Source: Maricaulis sp.
GTDB lineage: Bacteria > Pseudomonadota > Alphaproteobacteria > Caulobacterales > Maricaulaceae
Direction: 5' to 3'
DNA length: 55,462 nucleotides
Assembly: GCF_030149515.1 (NCBI RefSeq)
Contig: NZ_JASBRI010000026.1
Span: 1 to 55,462 of the forward strand
In this document: positions 30,101-39,129 of the stretch, in pieces
How positions within the stretch are numbered: the first letter of the stretch is position 1
How the letters are laid out: each line of letters starts with the position of its first letter
The notes under the pieces: generated by a model
Told to the model about the DNA's origin: nothing
Database searches by the model: none
The model's input: only the letters and a program-made list of their open reading frames with translations
Translations under genes and position numbers: made by a program

Positions 30101-30363
30101 GTCGCGGGCCCGCCCGAGACCGGCATGGTGTAGATATCGCCCAGCATGTCGAAAGCGATGGTCTGCCCGTCGGGGCTGACATCCAGCGACATCCAGGTCC
30201 CTTCGGTCACATTGACCGGAATCGAGCGCGTCGGCAGCGGCGGATTGGCCACATCCCACTCGGTGCTGGCCGCCTCGTCTTCGCCCTCGGCCTCCTGCAA
30301 GGCCAGGCCCGGTGCGGTAGCCAGAATGGTCGATGCTGCCAGACTTGCGATGAATCGGGTCAT
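27154..30363 (-). CDS. Large exported TolB-like propeller plus amidohydrolase protein
   Basis: A 1069-residue protein with a signal peptide (SLAASTILATAPGLALQ). About residues 50-670 are a chain of PD40/TolB-type blades, recognised by repeated SPDG segments (VSPDGQTIAF, FSPDGSQIAFTSDRGG, SPDGRYMAF). From about 690 comes an amidohydrolase domain: GFIDAHAHG (HxH), Lys in AHAIKNYNQ, His in NYHMDMAMV and SIEHNLP. Where most relatives have a final metal-binding Asp, this one has SIGAHGQQEGLAAHWEM, so the site chemistry may differ. It ends in LGTIEAGKLADLVIMRENPL. Likely a periplasmic peptidase or amidase; the substrate is unknown. GGGAGA precedes the ATG. Confidence 0.9.
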   Translation of the reverse strand: MTRFIASLAASTILATAPGLALQEAEGEDEAASTEWDVANPPLPTRSIPVNVTEGTWMSLDVSPDGQTIAFDMLGDIYTMPVSGGPATNIASGLPWEIQPRFSPDGSQIAFTSDRGGGDNIWIMDVDGSNARQLTQESFRLLNNPTWHPSGRYIAARKHFTTQRSAGTGEIWLYHVLGGNGVQLVERPSENFQKELGEPIFSPDGRYVYYTQNVTSGNTFIYAQDSNTELFNILRYDMETGETDTAVEGAGGAVRPAPSPDGRYMAFIRRDRIRSGLWIKDLNSGEERRIVETVDQDMQETWGITGMYPNMDWMPDSSAIVYWADGGIHRVDIGSGEVTDIPFVVDDTRDVIDPPRPQVDVAPDTFSTQMPRFATASPDGSRIVFESLGVLWVRDAAGGEARRLTRADPGERREITPTWSPDGRTIAFVAWDDEELGSIRTVSARGGRERTVTGEPGHYSNPRFSPDGETIVFEKGSGGYLTAPEWSETTGIFRVDADGGDMTEVTGSGSLPHFGAANDRIFFTRNGDGASLVSVDLNGHEERTHITSDMVTEYQVSPDGGHVAFRQNYDVFVMPVLPGPQSVAGGSGGSALPTVEVSGNGATYFHWSEEGARLNWTMGPEFFSVPLADFRPDPSGDNEYTPPQSGTDISITATADRPDGITAIVGARIITMAGDDGGVIESGNIIVDGNRILSVGADAEVPEGARVVNANGMTITPGFIDAHAHGPQGTGDLVPEQNWSAIAHLAFGVTTIFDPSSRASHIFTASEYQRAGRLLAPRTYSTGEIVYGARAPSVYAEINSYEDAEEHVFRLNAQGAHAIKNYNQPRRNQRQQVVAASIEAGLAVVAEGGSNYHMDMAMVADGNTSIEHNLPQAMIYEDVLQMYAQTEVAYTPTITVTYGGLAGDPYWRQEMDVWLHPILSRHVPPRILEASSVRRTTAPEEDFVDDDNARTAHLLFERGVPVSIGAHGQQEGLAAHWEMWSFVRGGFSPLEALQTATVMPAQHLGFDADLGTIEAGKLADLVIMRENPLEDIGHTDEIEYVMLNGRLYEAESMNEVVTGDRQRPAYFWE

Positions 30364-30456
30364 GGTCTCCCCCCAGATCGTTGGTTTGGGAGAAGAATAG
30401 GTCCCGCGCCAGCTGGCGACAAACTTACCTTTCCGTGAGATTCACGTTGCAGCGCA

Positions 30457-32067
30457 TCAATGCGAGCCGCCCAGCCGGCCCAGGCGCACGCGGTAATCCA
30501 CGGCCAGTCCGTAGGCCGGGTCGTCGTCACTGTCGACCATCAGCTGGCCGGCCTTGGACAGGAGCCGGTGGCAGTCGCGGCTGAGATGACGCAACTCCAG
30601 CCGCTTGCCGGCCGCCTCGTATTTGGCAGCCAGATCCTCGATGGCCTGCAGAGCCGACTGATCGACAACCCGGCTGTCGGCAAAGTCCACAACCACGCGG
30701 TCGGGATCGCTGTCGACGTCGAACAGTTCCAGAAAGCTTGTCGATGAGCCGAAGAAGAGCGGTCCCTCCATCTTGTAGACCAGCTGTCCCTCCTCACCGG
30801 CCACCTGGCGCGCATGAATGCGCGAGGCGGCATTCCAGGCATAGACCAGGGCGGAGACGATGACACCGACGATGACGGCAATCGCCAGGTCTGCATAGAC
30901 GGTCACACCGGTCACCAGCAGGATCACGAAGGCGTCGGACCGGGGAATGCGGAACAGGATGCGCAGGCTCTGCCAGGCAAACGTGCCGATCACCACCATG
31001 AACATGACGCCGACGAGGGCGGCGAGCGGGATCATCTCGATAATGCCGGACCCGACCAGGATGAAGGCCAGAAGGAAAAACGCGGCGGAAACCCCCGCGA
31101 GCCGCAGCCGGCCGCCGGATTTCACATTGATCATCGACTGGCCGATCATCGCGCAGCCGCCCATACCGCCGAAAAACCCGGTGACGAGATTGGCGACCCC
31201 CTGGGCCAGGCATTCCCGGGACGCGCCGCCGCGGCGGCCGGTGATCTCGCCGACGAGATTGAGGGTGAGCAGACTCTCGATCAGTCCGATGGCGGCCAGA
31301 ATGAAGGCGTAGGGCAGGATGATTGCCAGCGTCTGGAAATTCAGCGGCACCATCGGGATGTGGAATTGCGGCAGCCCGCCCTCGATCGAGGCCAGATCGC
31401 CCACGCGCGGCACTGGCAGGTCGAACCCGATCACCAGCGCGGCCACCACACCGATTGCCACCAGCGGGGCCGGCACGACCTTCGTCACTTTCGGCACCGC
31501 CCAGATCAGGCCCATGGTCAAGGCCACCAGGCCCAGGGTGAGGAAGAGCGGAAAACCGGTCATCCAGACATGCTCGCCGGCCGCGTTGACCGTCTTGAAC
31601 TGCTCCAGCTGGGCCAGGAAAATCACGATCGCCAGGCCGTTGACGAAGCCCAGCATGACCGGGTGCGGCACCATGCGGATGAACTTGCCCAGGCGGAAAA
31701 CGCCGGCGGCGATCTGGATCACGCCCATCAGCACCACGGTGGCGAACAGGTATTCGACCCCGTGTTCGGCAACCAGATGCACCATGACCACGGCCAGCGC
31801 GCCCGTGGCCCCGGAAATCATGCCGCGACGTCCGCCGATCAGCGCCGTGATCAGACCGACGATGAAGGCGGCATACAGCCCGGCCAGCGGTGGCACCCCG
31901 GCAACGAAGGCGAAGGCCACGGCTTCGGGCACCAGGGCCAGCGCCACGGTGAGACCGGCCAGGAGTTCGATCCGGATCCGGTTTGGCGTCAGTGGGGGAA
32001 GTTCCCCGCGATCGCGTACGCTCGCGGCGAGGCGTTCCGTAAAGGCGGCGAGCGAAGTCCGGATCAT
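30457..32067 (-). CDS. SulP-family anion transporter with C-terminal STAS domain
   Basis: A 536-residue inner-membrane carrier with about 12 hydrophobic segments. The family stretch [21 protein letters not shown] opens the transport domain, and the STAS domain occupies the last ~100 residues ([37 protein letters not shown]). SulP members carry sulfate, bicarbonate or other anions, often with sodium or protons. The first transmembrane segments resemble the bicarbonate (BicA) side of the family, but I cannot decide the substrate. An AGGACC ribosome site precedes the ATG. It is divergent from the holdfast gene hfsE and is not obviously part of that pathway. Confidence 0.9.
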   Translation of the reverse strand: MIRTSLAAFTERLAASVRDRGELPPLTPNRIRIELLAGLTVALALVPEAVAFAFVAGVPPLAGLYAAFIVGLITALIGGRRGMISGATGALAVVMVHLVAEHGVEYLFATVVLMGVIQIAAGVFRLGKFIRMVPHPVMLGFVNGLAIVIFLAQLEQFKTVNAAGEHVWMTGFPLFLTLGLVALTMGLIWAVPKVTKVVPAPLVAIGVVAALVIGFDLPVPRVGDLASIEGGLPQFHIPMVPLNFQTLAIILPYAFILAAIGLIESLLTLNLVGEITGRRGGASRECLAQGVANLVTGFFGGMGGCAMIGQSMINVKSGGRLRLAGVSAAFFLLAFILVGSGIIEMIPLAALVGVMFMVVIGTFAWQSLRILFRIPRSDAFVILLVTGVTVYADLAIAVIVGVIVSALVYAWNAASRIHARQVAGEEGQLVYKMEGPLFFGSSTSFLELFDVDSDPDRVVVDFADSRVVDQSALQAIEDLAAKYEAAGKRLELRHLSRDCHRLLSKAGQLMVDSDDDPAYGLAVDYRVRLGRLGGSH

Positions 32068-32174
32068 GAGGTCCTACCTGGATTGCAGCATGGGCAGCCG
32101 CGTCTTATGCTGCATTGCAATAATTGGCCACCCTCTGAGCGCACCGGCCGGTGAAATTGAGCGCCAGGGTGGTA

Positions 32175-32182
32175 TTAACCAT
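32175..32182 (+). promoter_or_regulatory. Possible CtrA half-site upstream of hfsE
   Basis: TTAACCAT, a known CtrA half-site form in Caulobacterales, lies 64 bp upstream of the hfsE start in the divergent spacer with the SulP gene. It is short and could occur by chance. Confidence 0.35.
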
Positions 32183-32245
32183 GCTTCTCAACGAATTCTT
32201 TTACCTGATCTGGTGTTCTTGCCCTAATATCGACGGGGAAGAGAC

Positions 32246-33778
32246 GTGGACTATTCCAACTCGACACGCACGGTGACCACAGGACCGGCCAACGACACCT
32301 CGGAAATTCAGCGCCCTGTCATCTCCGACACGGCTGCCCAGGCGCGCGCGCACCTGAAGGCCCAGGCGCGGGCTCCGCAAAACCGGGTCAACCGCAAGGC
32401 GCTGGGCCATATCCTCCAGGCCGTCGACATCTTTGCCACGATGATTCTCACCGTCGCCGGGGCATTTGCCCTGTCCGGCGGACAGGTCACCGAAGTCGCT
32501 GCCGGCGAACTCCTGCCCCTTCTGGCCTTCGCCGCCCTGGCCCCCGGACTGCTTGTCGTGGCGCGGCTCTATCGCATCGAAGCGCGCGAGGTGAGTGCGT
32601 ATCGCGTGCTGAGCGCGTTCATCGCCACCGGTCTGGCCGGCACGGCGGTGACGGCCTTTGCGCACCTCACAGCGCCGGCCGCCACCGATCTCGTCGCCAT
32701 GTTCGCGCTGACCGCCGTGGGGGCGCTGACCCTGCTGCACGTGATCTATGCCGGATTCATCCGACACTGGGCGAGGGCCGGCCGTCTGGCCCGTAATGTC
32801 GTCCTGGTCGGAGCCACGCCGAACGCCCGCAAACTGATCATGTCCAATGCCGGTTCGGGCACGGTCAATGTCGTGGGCATTTTCGATGACCGGAAATCGC
32901 GCTCGCCCTCGGCCCTGGGCGGCGCGCCCTATCTGGGCGACACCAACGACCTCTTCTCCTGGCCCCTGCTGCACGAGGTCGACCGCATCATCCTTACGGT
33001 TTCGCCCAAGGCGGAACAGCGTGTGCAGATGCTGCTGAGCAAGCTGCGCGCCCTGCCCCATTCGGTGTGCCTGCTGCTGGACCTGGACAATTTCGATCCG
33101 GCCGAGACCTCCCTGGACGACATTGTCGGCGTCCAGGCCGCCCGCATGAGCGGGGCCGAGGAACGTTTCGGCCATCTTCTGGCCAAACGGATGCAGGATC
33201 TCGTGCTGGGCTCGCTCCTGTTTGTCGCCGCCCTGCCGCTGATGGGACTGATCGCCCTGGCCGTGAAACTGACAAGCCCGGGCCCGGCCCTGTTCCGCCA
33301 GACCCGCGAAGGCTTCAATGGCCGCCCTATCAAAGTGCTGAAGTTCCGCACCATGCGGGACGATCCCAAGGCGCAGGACGGGCCGATCCGCCAGGTCGAG
33401 CGCGACGACCCGCGCGTCACCCGTATCGGCGGTTTCCTGCGCAAGACGTCGCTCGACGAATTGCCCCAGCTGTGGAATGTGATCATGGGCGACATGTCGC
33501 TTGTCGGTCCGCGCCCGCACGCGCCGGGCATGCGTACCGGCGGCAAGGAAACATCCAAGCTCGTCGCCGAATATGCGCACCGTCATCGCGTCAAGCCGGG
33601 TATTACCGGCTGGGCCCAGATCAACGGGTCGCGCGGTCCGTTGCATTCCCCCGAAGCCGCCCGAGAACGGGTCCGCTGGGATCTGGACTATATCGCCAGG
33701 GCCAGTCTCTGGTTCGATCTGTGGATCATGGCGCGCACCCTGCCCGCCCTGCTGGGCGACAAGATCAACATTCGCTAA
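32246..33778 (+). CDS. hfsE: Polyprenyl-phosphate sugar-phosphate transferase initiating holdfast polysaccharide
   Basis: A 510-residue bacterial sugar transferase. An N-terminal membrane region (about residues 58-165) is followed by a Rossmann-like part (NVVLVGATPNARKLI). The catalytic C-terminal domain has LFRQTREGFNGRPIKVLKFR, then RIGGFLRKTSLDELPQLWNV and MSLVGPRPHAPGM, and ends RVKPGITGWAQINGSRG. The enzyme family transfers a sugar phosphate to undecaprenyl phosphate, the first step of repeat-unit assembly. It starts with GTG after GGGGAAGAG. Its position at the head of the holdfast genes supports hfsE, but PssY/PssZ-type paralogues have the same domains. Confidence 0.87.
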   Translation: MDYSNSTRTVTTGPANDTSEIQRPVISDTAAQARAHLKAQARAPQNRVNRKALGHILQAVDIFATMILTVAGAFALSGGQVTEVAAGELLPLLAFAALAPGLLVVARLYRIEAREVSAYRVLSAFIATGLAGTAVTAFAHLTAPAATDLVAMFALTAVGALTLLHVIYAGFIRHWARAGRLARNVVLVGATPNARKLIMSNAGSGTVNVVGIFDDRKSRSPSALGGAPYLGDTNDLFSWPLLHEVDRIILTVSPKAEQRVQMLLSKLRALPHSVCLLLDLDNFDPAETSLDDIVGVQAARMSGAEERFGHLLAKRMQDLVLGSLLFVAALPLMGLIALAVKLTSPGPALFRQTREGFNGRPIKVLKFRTMRDDPKAQDGPIRQVERDDPRVTRIGGFLRKTSLDELPQLWNVIMGDMSLVGPRPHAPGMRTGGKETSKLVAEYAHRHRVKPGITGWAQINGSRGPLHSPEAARERVRWDLDYIARASLWFDLWIMARTLPALLGDKINIR

Positions 33779-33829
33779 CCCCGCTACGCGAGCACGCAGC
33801 CCGGCCTATGCCGGACGCGCCCATAAGGA

Positions 33830-34909
33830 TCACGCAGCGTAGAAACCCGCAAGCCGGTCGATCTTGCGCATGGCCTTGCCGGTCAGGCGCGCCACCGCTC
33901 CCTCGGGCGCAGCCTCCATCGACCGCATCAGCGCCGCCGAACCCCGCCGCATCAGCCCCATCATCGAGGGATTGGTGAAATGCCCTGCAGCGACGGGAAT
34001 CTGATAGCTCGACAGCTCCTTCTTGAACCGGAACTCCCCCTGGCCGAGCTCGATGCCTTCATGACCCAGACCGGCGCAACTGCGGGCGGTTTCCACCAGC
34101 ATCAACAAGCCGGGGCTGACCCGGGCGAAGTCACGGTCGAAGGCGGGAAACCAGAACTGGCACATTCGCGCACTGGCCATACCCACATGAACGGCGACGA
34201 TCCGGCCATCGACCCGAAGGCTCGAGCAGATCCCGGAAAATTCATCGCCGCGCCGTCGCAACACAGCGTCCAGCAACCGCCGTGTCCAGGGCACCGAGAA
34301 TACGTCGAATACGCCGGTCTGCGCATATTGCTCGCGCTTCCACCGGATCATGGCCGCCAGCGCTTCGGGATCCTCGTCGCTCATCACGAATTCGTGCCGG
34401 GCCCCGGCCTTGTCCAGCCGGTTGTAACGCGTGCGGATATTGCGCATGGCTTTGACATCGACCGAGTTCCGCCGCTCCATCCAGGCGTCGAACCCCTCGC
34501 TGAGATCCATCACCCAGGATCCTTCCAGATGCGAGGCATGCTCGCGGAAGGGGGTCTGCGTGGCCAGCGCGCCGTGAAATTCGAACACGGGGATGTGTGC
34601 CCGGCGCAGCCAGGTCTGCAGATCGGCCTGGCGCCCCGGCGCTGCGATCACGCCGTGCGTATCGCCCAGCGGGCCCGCCAGCGGCCGGACATAGCCGAAA
34701 TGCCCGGTCTGCATCGGCAGGAATCCGGCAATCGCGCCTCTCTCGCGCGCCACGAGCACGCGCGTATCGCTGCGCGCCTCCTCGCAGCATTCCGCAAACT
34801 CGATGGTGAAATACGGGCTGCCGAGCGCCGGATCGGCTGACACGAATTCGCGCCAGGCGTCCCGCTCTGCTTCCGACAGGTCGCTCGGCTTCTTCAACTC
34901 GACGTGCAT
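33830..34909 (-). CDS. hfsK: GNAT/BioF2-like acyltransferase, HfsK-like
   Basis: About 359 residues of the CelD/BcsL-type acetyltransferase group (two GNAT folds, as in FemAB-like proteins). Recognisable parts are PALGSPYFTIEFAECCEEAR near the start and SGICSSLRVDGRIVAVHVGM and GHEGIELGQGEFRFKKELSS near the end. In Caulobacter, HfsK modifies holdfast polysaccharide and affects its cohesion and anchoring. Here the gene sits inside the holdfast cluster, convergent with hfsE and divergent from hfsF. The ATG at 34909 (CAGGGTC before it) is preferred; an in-frame TTG seven codons upstream with GCGGGGAC before it is also possible. Confidence 0.75.
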   Translation of the reverse strand: MHVELKKPSDLSEAERDAWREFVSADPALGSPYFTIEFAECCEEARSDTRVLVARERGAIAGFLPMQTGHFGYVRPLAGPLGDTHGVIAAPGRQADLQTWLRRAHIPVFEFHGALATQTPFREHASHLEGSWVMDLSEGFDAWMERRNSVDVKAMRNIRTRYNRLDKAGARHEFVMSDEDPEALAAMIRWKREQYAQTGVFDVFSVPWTRRLLDAVLRRRGDEFSGICSSLRVDGRIVAVHVGMASARMCQFWFPAFDRDFARVSPGLLMLVETARSCAGLGHEGIELGQGEFRFKKELSSYQIPVAAGHFTNPSMMGLMRRGSAALMRSMEAAPEGAVARLTGKAMRKIDRLAGFYAA

Positions 34910-35058
34910 GACCCTGTGTCCGTCCTTCAAGTCCCCGCATACAACCTAGGTTCAATGCCTTAGCATCATGTGAACGCGGCAGGGCGGTCATGATGCCTGT
35001 CGCCTGCCGGGCGGCATCCAACTTGCAAGCTTCCCCCGCAAGGCGAGTGGAGCGTTGC

Positions 35059-36516
35059 ATGCTGGGACGACATCTTCTGGGCTATCTGCCGGTTCAGATC
35101 TCTCAGGCCCTGGTCGGTTTCGGCGCAGTGGCCGTGTTTACACGTATTCTGCCGCCGGAAGAGTACGGGCGCTACGCCCTCGCGCTCGCCGCACTGTCGC
35201 TCATCCATATCCTCGTCTTTACCTGGCTGGAAGCCGCCGTGGCGCGCTTTCACGCCCGCGCGGAGCGCCGCGGCCGTGTGCGCGATCATCTGATGACTGC
35301 CTACAGCCTATACGGCGCCGCGGCCATTGCCGGCGGGATTGTCCTCGTAGCGCTGCTCCAGCTCCTGCCGCTCGATATCCGTCTTAAAACGGCACTCTCC
35401 TTCGCCACCGCCTCGCTGCTGCTGCGCGCGCTGATGCAGATCGGCATGGAAACCCATCGCGCGCGCGGCGACGTCTCGCGCTTCTCGGCGCTGGAAGCCA
35501 GCTATCTCCTGCTCGGCTTCGTCATCGGCGTCGGCATCATCCTGACAACCCAGCTGGGCGCCGCCGGCGTTTTCGTGGGCACGGCCATCGCGGCGGCCGT
35601 CATGCTGGTCTTCGACCTGCCCGTGATGTTGAACCGGCTGAAGGGCGGCAAACGCCAGCCCGTGCGCGCGGCGGCCTATGCCAAATACGGCCTGCCCATC
35701 TCCATGTCGCTGATCTTCGAGCATCTGCTGTCCGTCGGCGACCGTTTCCTGATCGCCGGCTTTCTCGGCCAGGGCGCGGTGGGCATGTATGCCGCGGGCT
35801 ACGGGCTGGCCGACCGGCTTCTCGACGTGATCTTCATCTGGTTCGGCGCCGCCGTCTGGCCGCTGACCATCAAGGCGTTCGAACAGGACGGCCCCGCCGC
35901 CGCCCAGGCGATGGCCGGACGCGCCGCCGGCCTGATGGGACTGATCTGCTTTCCCGCCGCCGCCGGCCTCGCCCTCGTTGCGGAACCGCTGACCACGGTG
36001 CTGGTCGGCGAAGGCGTGCGCGACCAGGCCGCCGGCATCCTGCCCTGGATCGCGCTGTCCGGGCTGATGAACGGCATGATGACCTATTATTTCCACGAGG
36101 CCTTCACCCTGAAACGCCGCACCGGCGTGATGGCCGCGATCATGAGTGGATCGGCGCTGCTCAATCTCGGCCTCAACGTCCTCTTTATTCCCGCCTTCGG
36201 CTTGCAGGGTGCCGCGCTGGCCACGGTTGTGGCCTACGCCATCGCCCTGGGCATCTGTGCCGTCATGGGCCGGCGCCATTTCGTCCTGCCCCTGCCCTGG
36301 ACCGACTGGATCAAGGCCGGCAGCGCCACCGCGATCATGGCGGCGGCGGTCTTCACCGTCCCCGACCTGCCCCTGGCATGGCTGAACCTGGCGGCCCAAG
36401 CCCTTGTCGGTGCATCGGTTTACGGGATTTCAGCCTATTTGCTCGATATTGCCGGATGCCGGCAATGGGTGCGCGATGCCCGCGCCCTTTTGCGCCCGGC
36501 GGAGGCCACGTCATGA
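35059..36516 (+). CDS. hfsF: Polysaccharide flippase (Wzx/MOP type), HfsF
   Basis: A 485-residue integral membrane protein with about 12-14 helices. It has the MOP-superfamily opening GRHLLGYLPVQISQALVGFG with TRILPPEEYGRYALALA, and a repeated core (KYGLPISMSLIFEHLLSVGD, FLGQGAVGMYAAGYGLAD). Family role: moving lipid-linked repeat units from the cytoplasmic to the periplasmic side. The start at 35059 follows GTGGAG; 23 open codons before it look non-coding. Its stop overlaps the start of hfsG (ATGA), so this is the head of a four-gene translationally coupled operon. Confidence 0.88.
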   Translation: MLGRHLLGYLPVQISQALVGFGAVAVFTRILPPEEYGRYALALAALSLIHILVFTWLEAAVARFHARAERRGRVRDHLMTAYSLYGAAAIAGGIVLVALLQLLPLDIRLKTALSFATASLLLRALMQIGMETHRARGDVSRFSALEASYLLLGFVIGVGIILTTQLGAAGVFVGTAIAAAVMLVFDLPVMLNRLKGGKRQPVRAAAYAKYGLPISMSLIFEHLLSVGDRFLIAGFLGQGAVGMYAAGYGLADRLLDVIFIWFGAAVWPLTIKAFEQDGPAAAQAMAGRAAGLMGLICFPAAAGLALVAEPLTTVLVGEGVRDQAAGILPWIALSGLMNGMMTYYFHEAFTLKRRTGVMAAIMSGSALLNLGLNVLFIPAFGLQGAALATVVAYAIALGICAVMGRRHFVLPLPWTDWIKAGSATAIMAAAVFTVPDLPLAWLNLAAQALVGASVYGISAYLLDIAGCRQWVRDARALLRPAEATS

Positions 36517-37454
36517 ACGCCATGATCGACAATCCGGTACGCGAATACACCAACGAGGCCAGCCGGGACGCCGGCCGGATCGGCCTGTCGGTGCTGGTGC
36601 CCTTCTACCGGGACGATCCCGCCGATCTCGTCCGCGCCATTGCCGAGCAGGCGGGAGGGGATGTCGAGATTGTCCTGCATGATGACGGCGAACCCGACCC
36701 CGACCTCAATGCCCGCCTGACCCGTATTCTCGCCGCGATGAGCCTGCCGGCGCGCCTGTTGACCTCGGCGCGCAATCGCGGCCGTTCGGCGGGGCGCAAT
36801 CTGCTTGCGGAACAGGCACGCGGGGCCTGGCTGCTTTATCTCGATGCCGACATGACGCCCGGCTCGCCGGTCTTTCTCGAAACCTATCGCGCATTGATGG
36901 CACGGGGCGGCTGCGACGCCGTCTTTGGCGGGTATGAGACCGACTGGCCCCGCGATCCCGCGCTGAAACTGCACGCTGCCCTCTCCCGGACCAGCGACCA
37001 GCACGACGCCGCCGCCCGCAATGCGGTCGGCGCGACGGCCTTCTGCGCCTCCAATGTGCTGGTGCGCGCCGAAGTGATGCAGGCGGTCCCCTACGACACC
37101 GGCTTTGCCGGCTGGGGCTGGGAAGATGTCGACTGGGCCGTGCGCGCAGCCGAACACTTCACGCTGATCCATGGCGACAATCCTGCCCGCCATGGCGGGC
37201 TGCAGGATGCAGCTGCCCTGCTGGAGAAATTCCGCATCGGCGCAACCAATTACCGGCGTCTTATTGACCGGCACCCGGAGCTCGCCGCACTACCCGGCGC
37301 CCGCGCTGCCCGCGCCCTGTCGCGCCTGCCCTTCCAGGCGGCGCTGCGCGGCCTGTGGGCCGGGCTGTGCTGCACCGGCGCGCTGCCCCTGCGCCTGCGC
37401 ACACTGGCCCTCAAACTCTGGCGCGCCAGCTGGACTGCGGAGGCGCTGCGATGA
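36513..37454 (+). CDS. hfsG: Glycosyltransferase family 2 (HfsG-like)
   Basis: A 313-residue GT-A enzyme. The nucleotide-sugar site starts LSVLVPFYRDDPADLV with IVLHDDGEPD, the DxD motif is in LLYLDADMTPGSP, and the acceptor region has the conserved GWGWEDVDWAVRAAEH (the ED motif with catalytic Asp). It adds a sugar to the lipid-linked holdfast repeat unit on the cytoplasmic face; in Caulobacter HfsG is one of the required holdfast glycosyltransferases. It starts within the hfsF stop and ends overlapping the deacetylase start, so expression is coupled. Confidence 0.88.
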   Translation: MNAMIDNPVREYTNEASRDAGRIGLSVLVPFYRDDPADLVRAIAEQAGGDVEIVLHDDGEPDPDLNARLTRILAAMSLPARLLTSARNRGRSAGRNLLAEQARGAWLLYLDADMTPGSPVFLETYRALMARGGCDAVFGGYETDWPRDPALKLHAALSRTSDQHDAAARNAVGATAFCASNVLVRAEVMQAVPYDTGFAGWGWEDVDWAVRAAEHFTLIHGDNPARHGGLQDAAALLEKFRIGATNYRRLIDRHPELAALPGARAARALSRLPFQAALRGLWAGLCCTGALPLRLRTLALKLWRASWTAEALR

Positions 37455-38218
37455 CGATGCCCTATATGCCCGCTTCCGGCCTTCTGGCCGGCCTCAACCG
37501 GCGCTGGGCGCGCTTCGCCGCGCGCGCGCCGATGCGGGTCGATCTCGACCACGCCATTGTCACCTTCACCTTCGACGACTTCCCCAAATCCGCCGCGACT
37601 TTCGGTGCTGCAGCACTGGAAGAACGCGGCTGGAACGGGACCTATTATGCCTCGGCCGCCTTTGCCGGCGGCGAAACGCATCACGGGCGCATGTTCGATG
37701 CCGGGGATATCATCGCCCTGGAAGCCCGGGGACACGAGATCGGCTGCCACACCTATGGCCATATCGATGCCGCCCAGGTGCGCACCTCCGAACTGATGGC
37801 CGATATCGCCCGCAATGCCCGCGCCCTGGCCGCGATGGGGCTGGAATCGGATCTCGAAAATTTCGCCTTCGCCTATGGCGAGGCGACCCCGGCGGCCAAA
37901 CACGCGTTGATCGAGCGCTTTGCCACGCTGCGCGGCGTTCAGGCCGACATTAATCGCGGCACCGCCGACCGGGCGCTGCTCAAATCCGTGCCCATCGATG
38001 GCGGAGAATCCGGGATCGCACGGGCCGTGGAAGCGGCCAGCACGCTGGCGGCCCATCCCGGCTGGCTGATCTACTACACCCACGACATCCAGGCCGAACC
38101 GACACCCTGGGGCTGCACGCCGGAACAGTTCGAACATGTCTGCCGCGCCGTCGAGGCATCGGGTGCGCGCGTGATGACCATGGCCGCCGCGACATGCGCA
38201 CTGGAGGCCGACACATGA
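37451..38218 (+). CDS. hfsH: Polysaccharide deacetylase (HfsH-like)
   Basis: A 255-residue NodB-type (CE4) deacetylase. Motif 1 is TFTFDDFP (Asp42, Asp43); motif 2 is HEIGCHTYGHID with metal ligands His100 and His104. The region around FAFAYGEATPAAKHALI fits the later active-site arginine/proline strand in a divergent form. HfsH in Caulobacter removes N-acetyl groups from holdfast glucosamine, which is needed for adhesion and cohesion. No signal peptide is seen, so cytoplasmic action on lipid-linked units is likely. ATGA overlaps occur at both ends. The ATG at 37451 is chosen because the upstream open frame overlaps hfsG. Confidence 0.9.
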   Translation: MTMPYMPASGLLAGLNRRWARFAARAPMRVDLDHAIVTFTFDDFPKSAATFGAAALEERGWNGTYYASAAFAGGETHHGRMFDAGDIIALEARGHEIGCHTYGHIDAAQVRTSELMADIARNARALAAMGLESDLENFAFAYGEATPAAKHALIERFATLRGVQADINRGTADRALLKSVPIDGGESGIARAVEAASTLAAHPGWLIYYTHDIQAEPTPWGCTPEQFEHVCRAVEASGARVMTMAAATCALEADT

Positions 38219-39129
38219 ACATCTCCATCGTAATCCCCACCTTCCGCCGTCCGGACGGCTTGCGCCGGGCCCTGGAAAGCGCGATCGCCCAATCGCGCCA
38301 GCCCGACGAGATCGTGGTCGTCGACAACGATCCGGACGGATCGGCACGGACAATGGTGGCCACGGCGAAGGCCATCGCGAAATGTGACGTGGTCTATGTG
38401 CACGAGCCGCGTCCGGGCGTGTCGAATGCCCGCAATGCCGGATTCGGCGCCGCCCGCGGCCGTTTCATCGCCTTTCTCGACGATGACGAGATCGCCAATG
38501 GCTACTGGCTGGCCGCACTCATGGAAACAGCCCGGGCGCTGGATGCCGATGTCGTCTTCGGACCGCTGCGGGGCGAGGCGCTGGATGTCGGCGGCATCCG
38601 CGGCGATCTGGCACGGCGGCTCTATTCCCGCATCGGGCCCGAAGCCGACACCGTGCTGGACAAGCCCTATGGCTGCGGCAATTCCCTGATCGACCGCGCC
38701 GCCTTCGACCTGCCGGCCGCACCGTTCGATCCACGCATGAATGCGTCCGGCGGCGAGGATGACGTGTTCTTCGCCATGCTCGCCCGCCAGGGCGCCTGCT
38801 TTGCCTGGTCGGTCAAGGCGCACGGGGTCGAGACCGTCGGCGCAAGCCGTACAAGCTGGTCCTATCTCGCAGCGCGGGCCTTCGCCTTCGGCCAGGGCGC
38901 GACCCAGTCGGCCCGTCACGCCGGAAGCTGGAGCGGGATCGCCTTCTGGATGGCGGTGGGTCTGGCCCAGTTTCTGGTCTATGGACCGCTTGCCGCGCTG
39001 GCGGCTATCGCCTCGCCCGGACGCGCCGCAGGCCTCATCGACCGTTGCATCCAGGGGGCGGGAAAACTGTTCTGGATCCAAGCCTTCGAACCGCGCTTCT
39101 ACGGCCAGAACGTAGCGGCTCCGAGCTAG
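38215..39129 (+). CDS. Second glycosyltransferase family 2 of the holdfast cluster
   Basis: A 304-residue GT2 enzyme: ISIVIPTFRRPDGLRRALES and VDNDPDG form the nucleotide-binding start, and FIAFLDDDE carries the metal-binding acidic motif. The acceptor side has GCGNSLIDRAAFD and NASGGEDDVFF with a conserved ED pair, and the last third has a hydrophobic segment (IAFWMAVGLAQFLVYGPLAAL) that may touch the membrane. It adds another sugar of the repeat unit; it may be the counterpart of HfsL, but I do not assign the symbol. It is the last gene of the coupled F-G-H operon, and its stop shares bases CTAG with the convergent hfsC stop. Confidence 0.85.
   Translation: MNISIVIPTFRRPDGLRRALESAIAQSRQPDEIVVVDNDPDGSARTMVATAKAIAKCDVVYVHEPRPGVSNARNAGFGAARGRFIAFLDDDEIANGYWLAALMETARALDADVVFGPLRGEALDVGGIRGDLARRLYSRIGPEADTVLDKPYGCGNSLIDRAAFDLPAAPFDPRMNASGGEDDVFFAMLARQGACFAWSVKAHGVETVGASRTSWSYLAARAFAFGQGATQSARHAGSWSGIAFWMAVGLAQFLVYGPLAALAAIASPGRAAGLIDRCIQGAGKLFWIQAFEPRFYGQNVAAPS

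Noticed and set aside
30457..32067. SulP transporter as a member of the holdfast cluster
   Set aside because: It is divergent from hfsE, has no known link to polysaccharide assembly and may simply be a neighbour.
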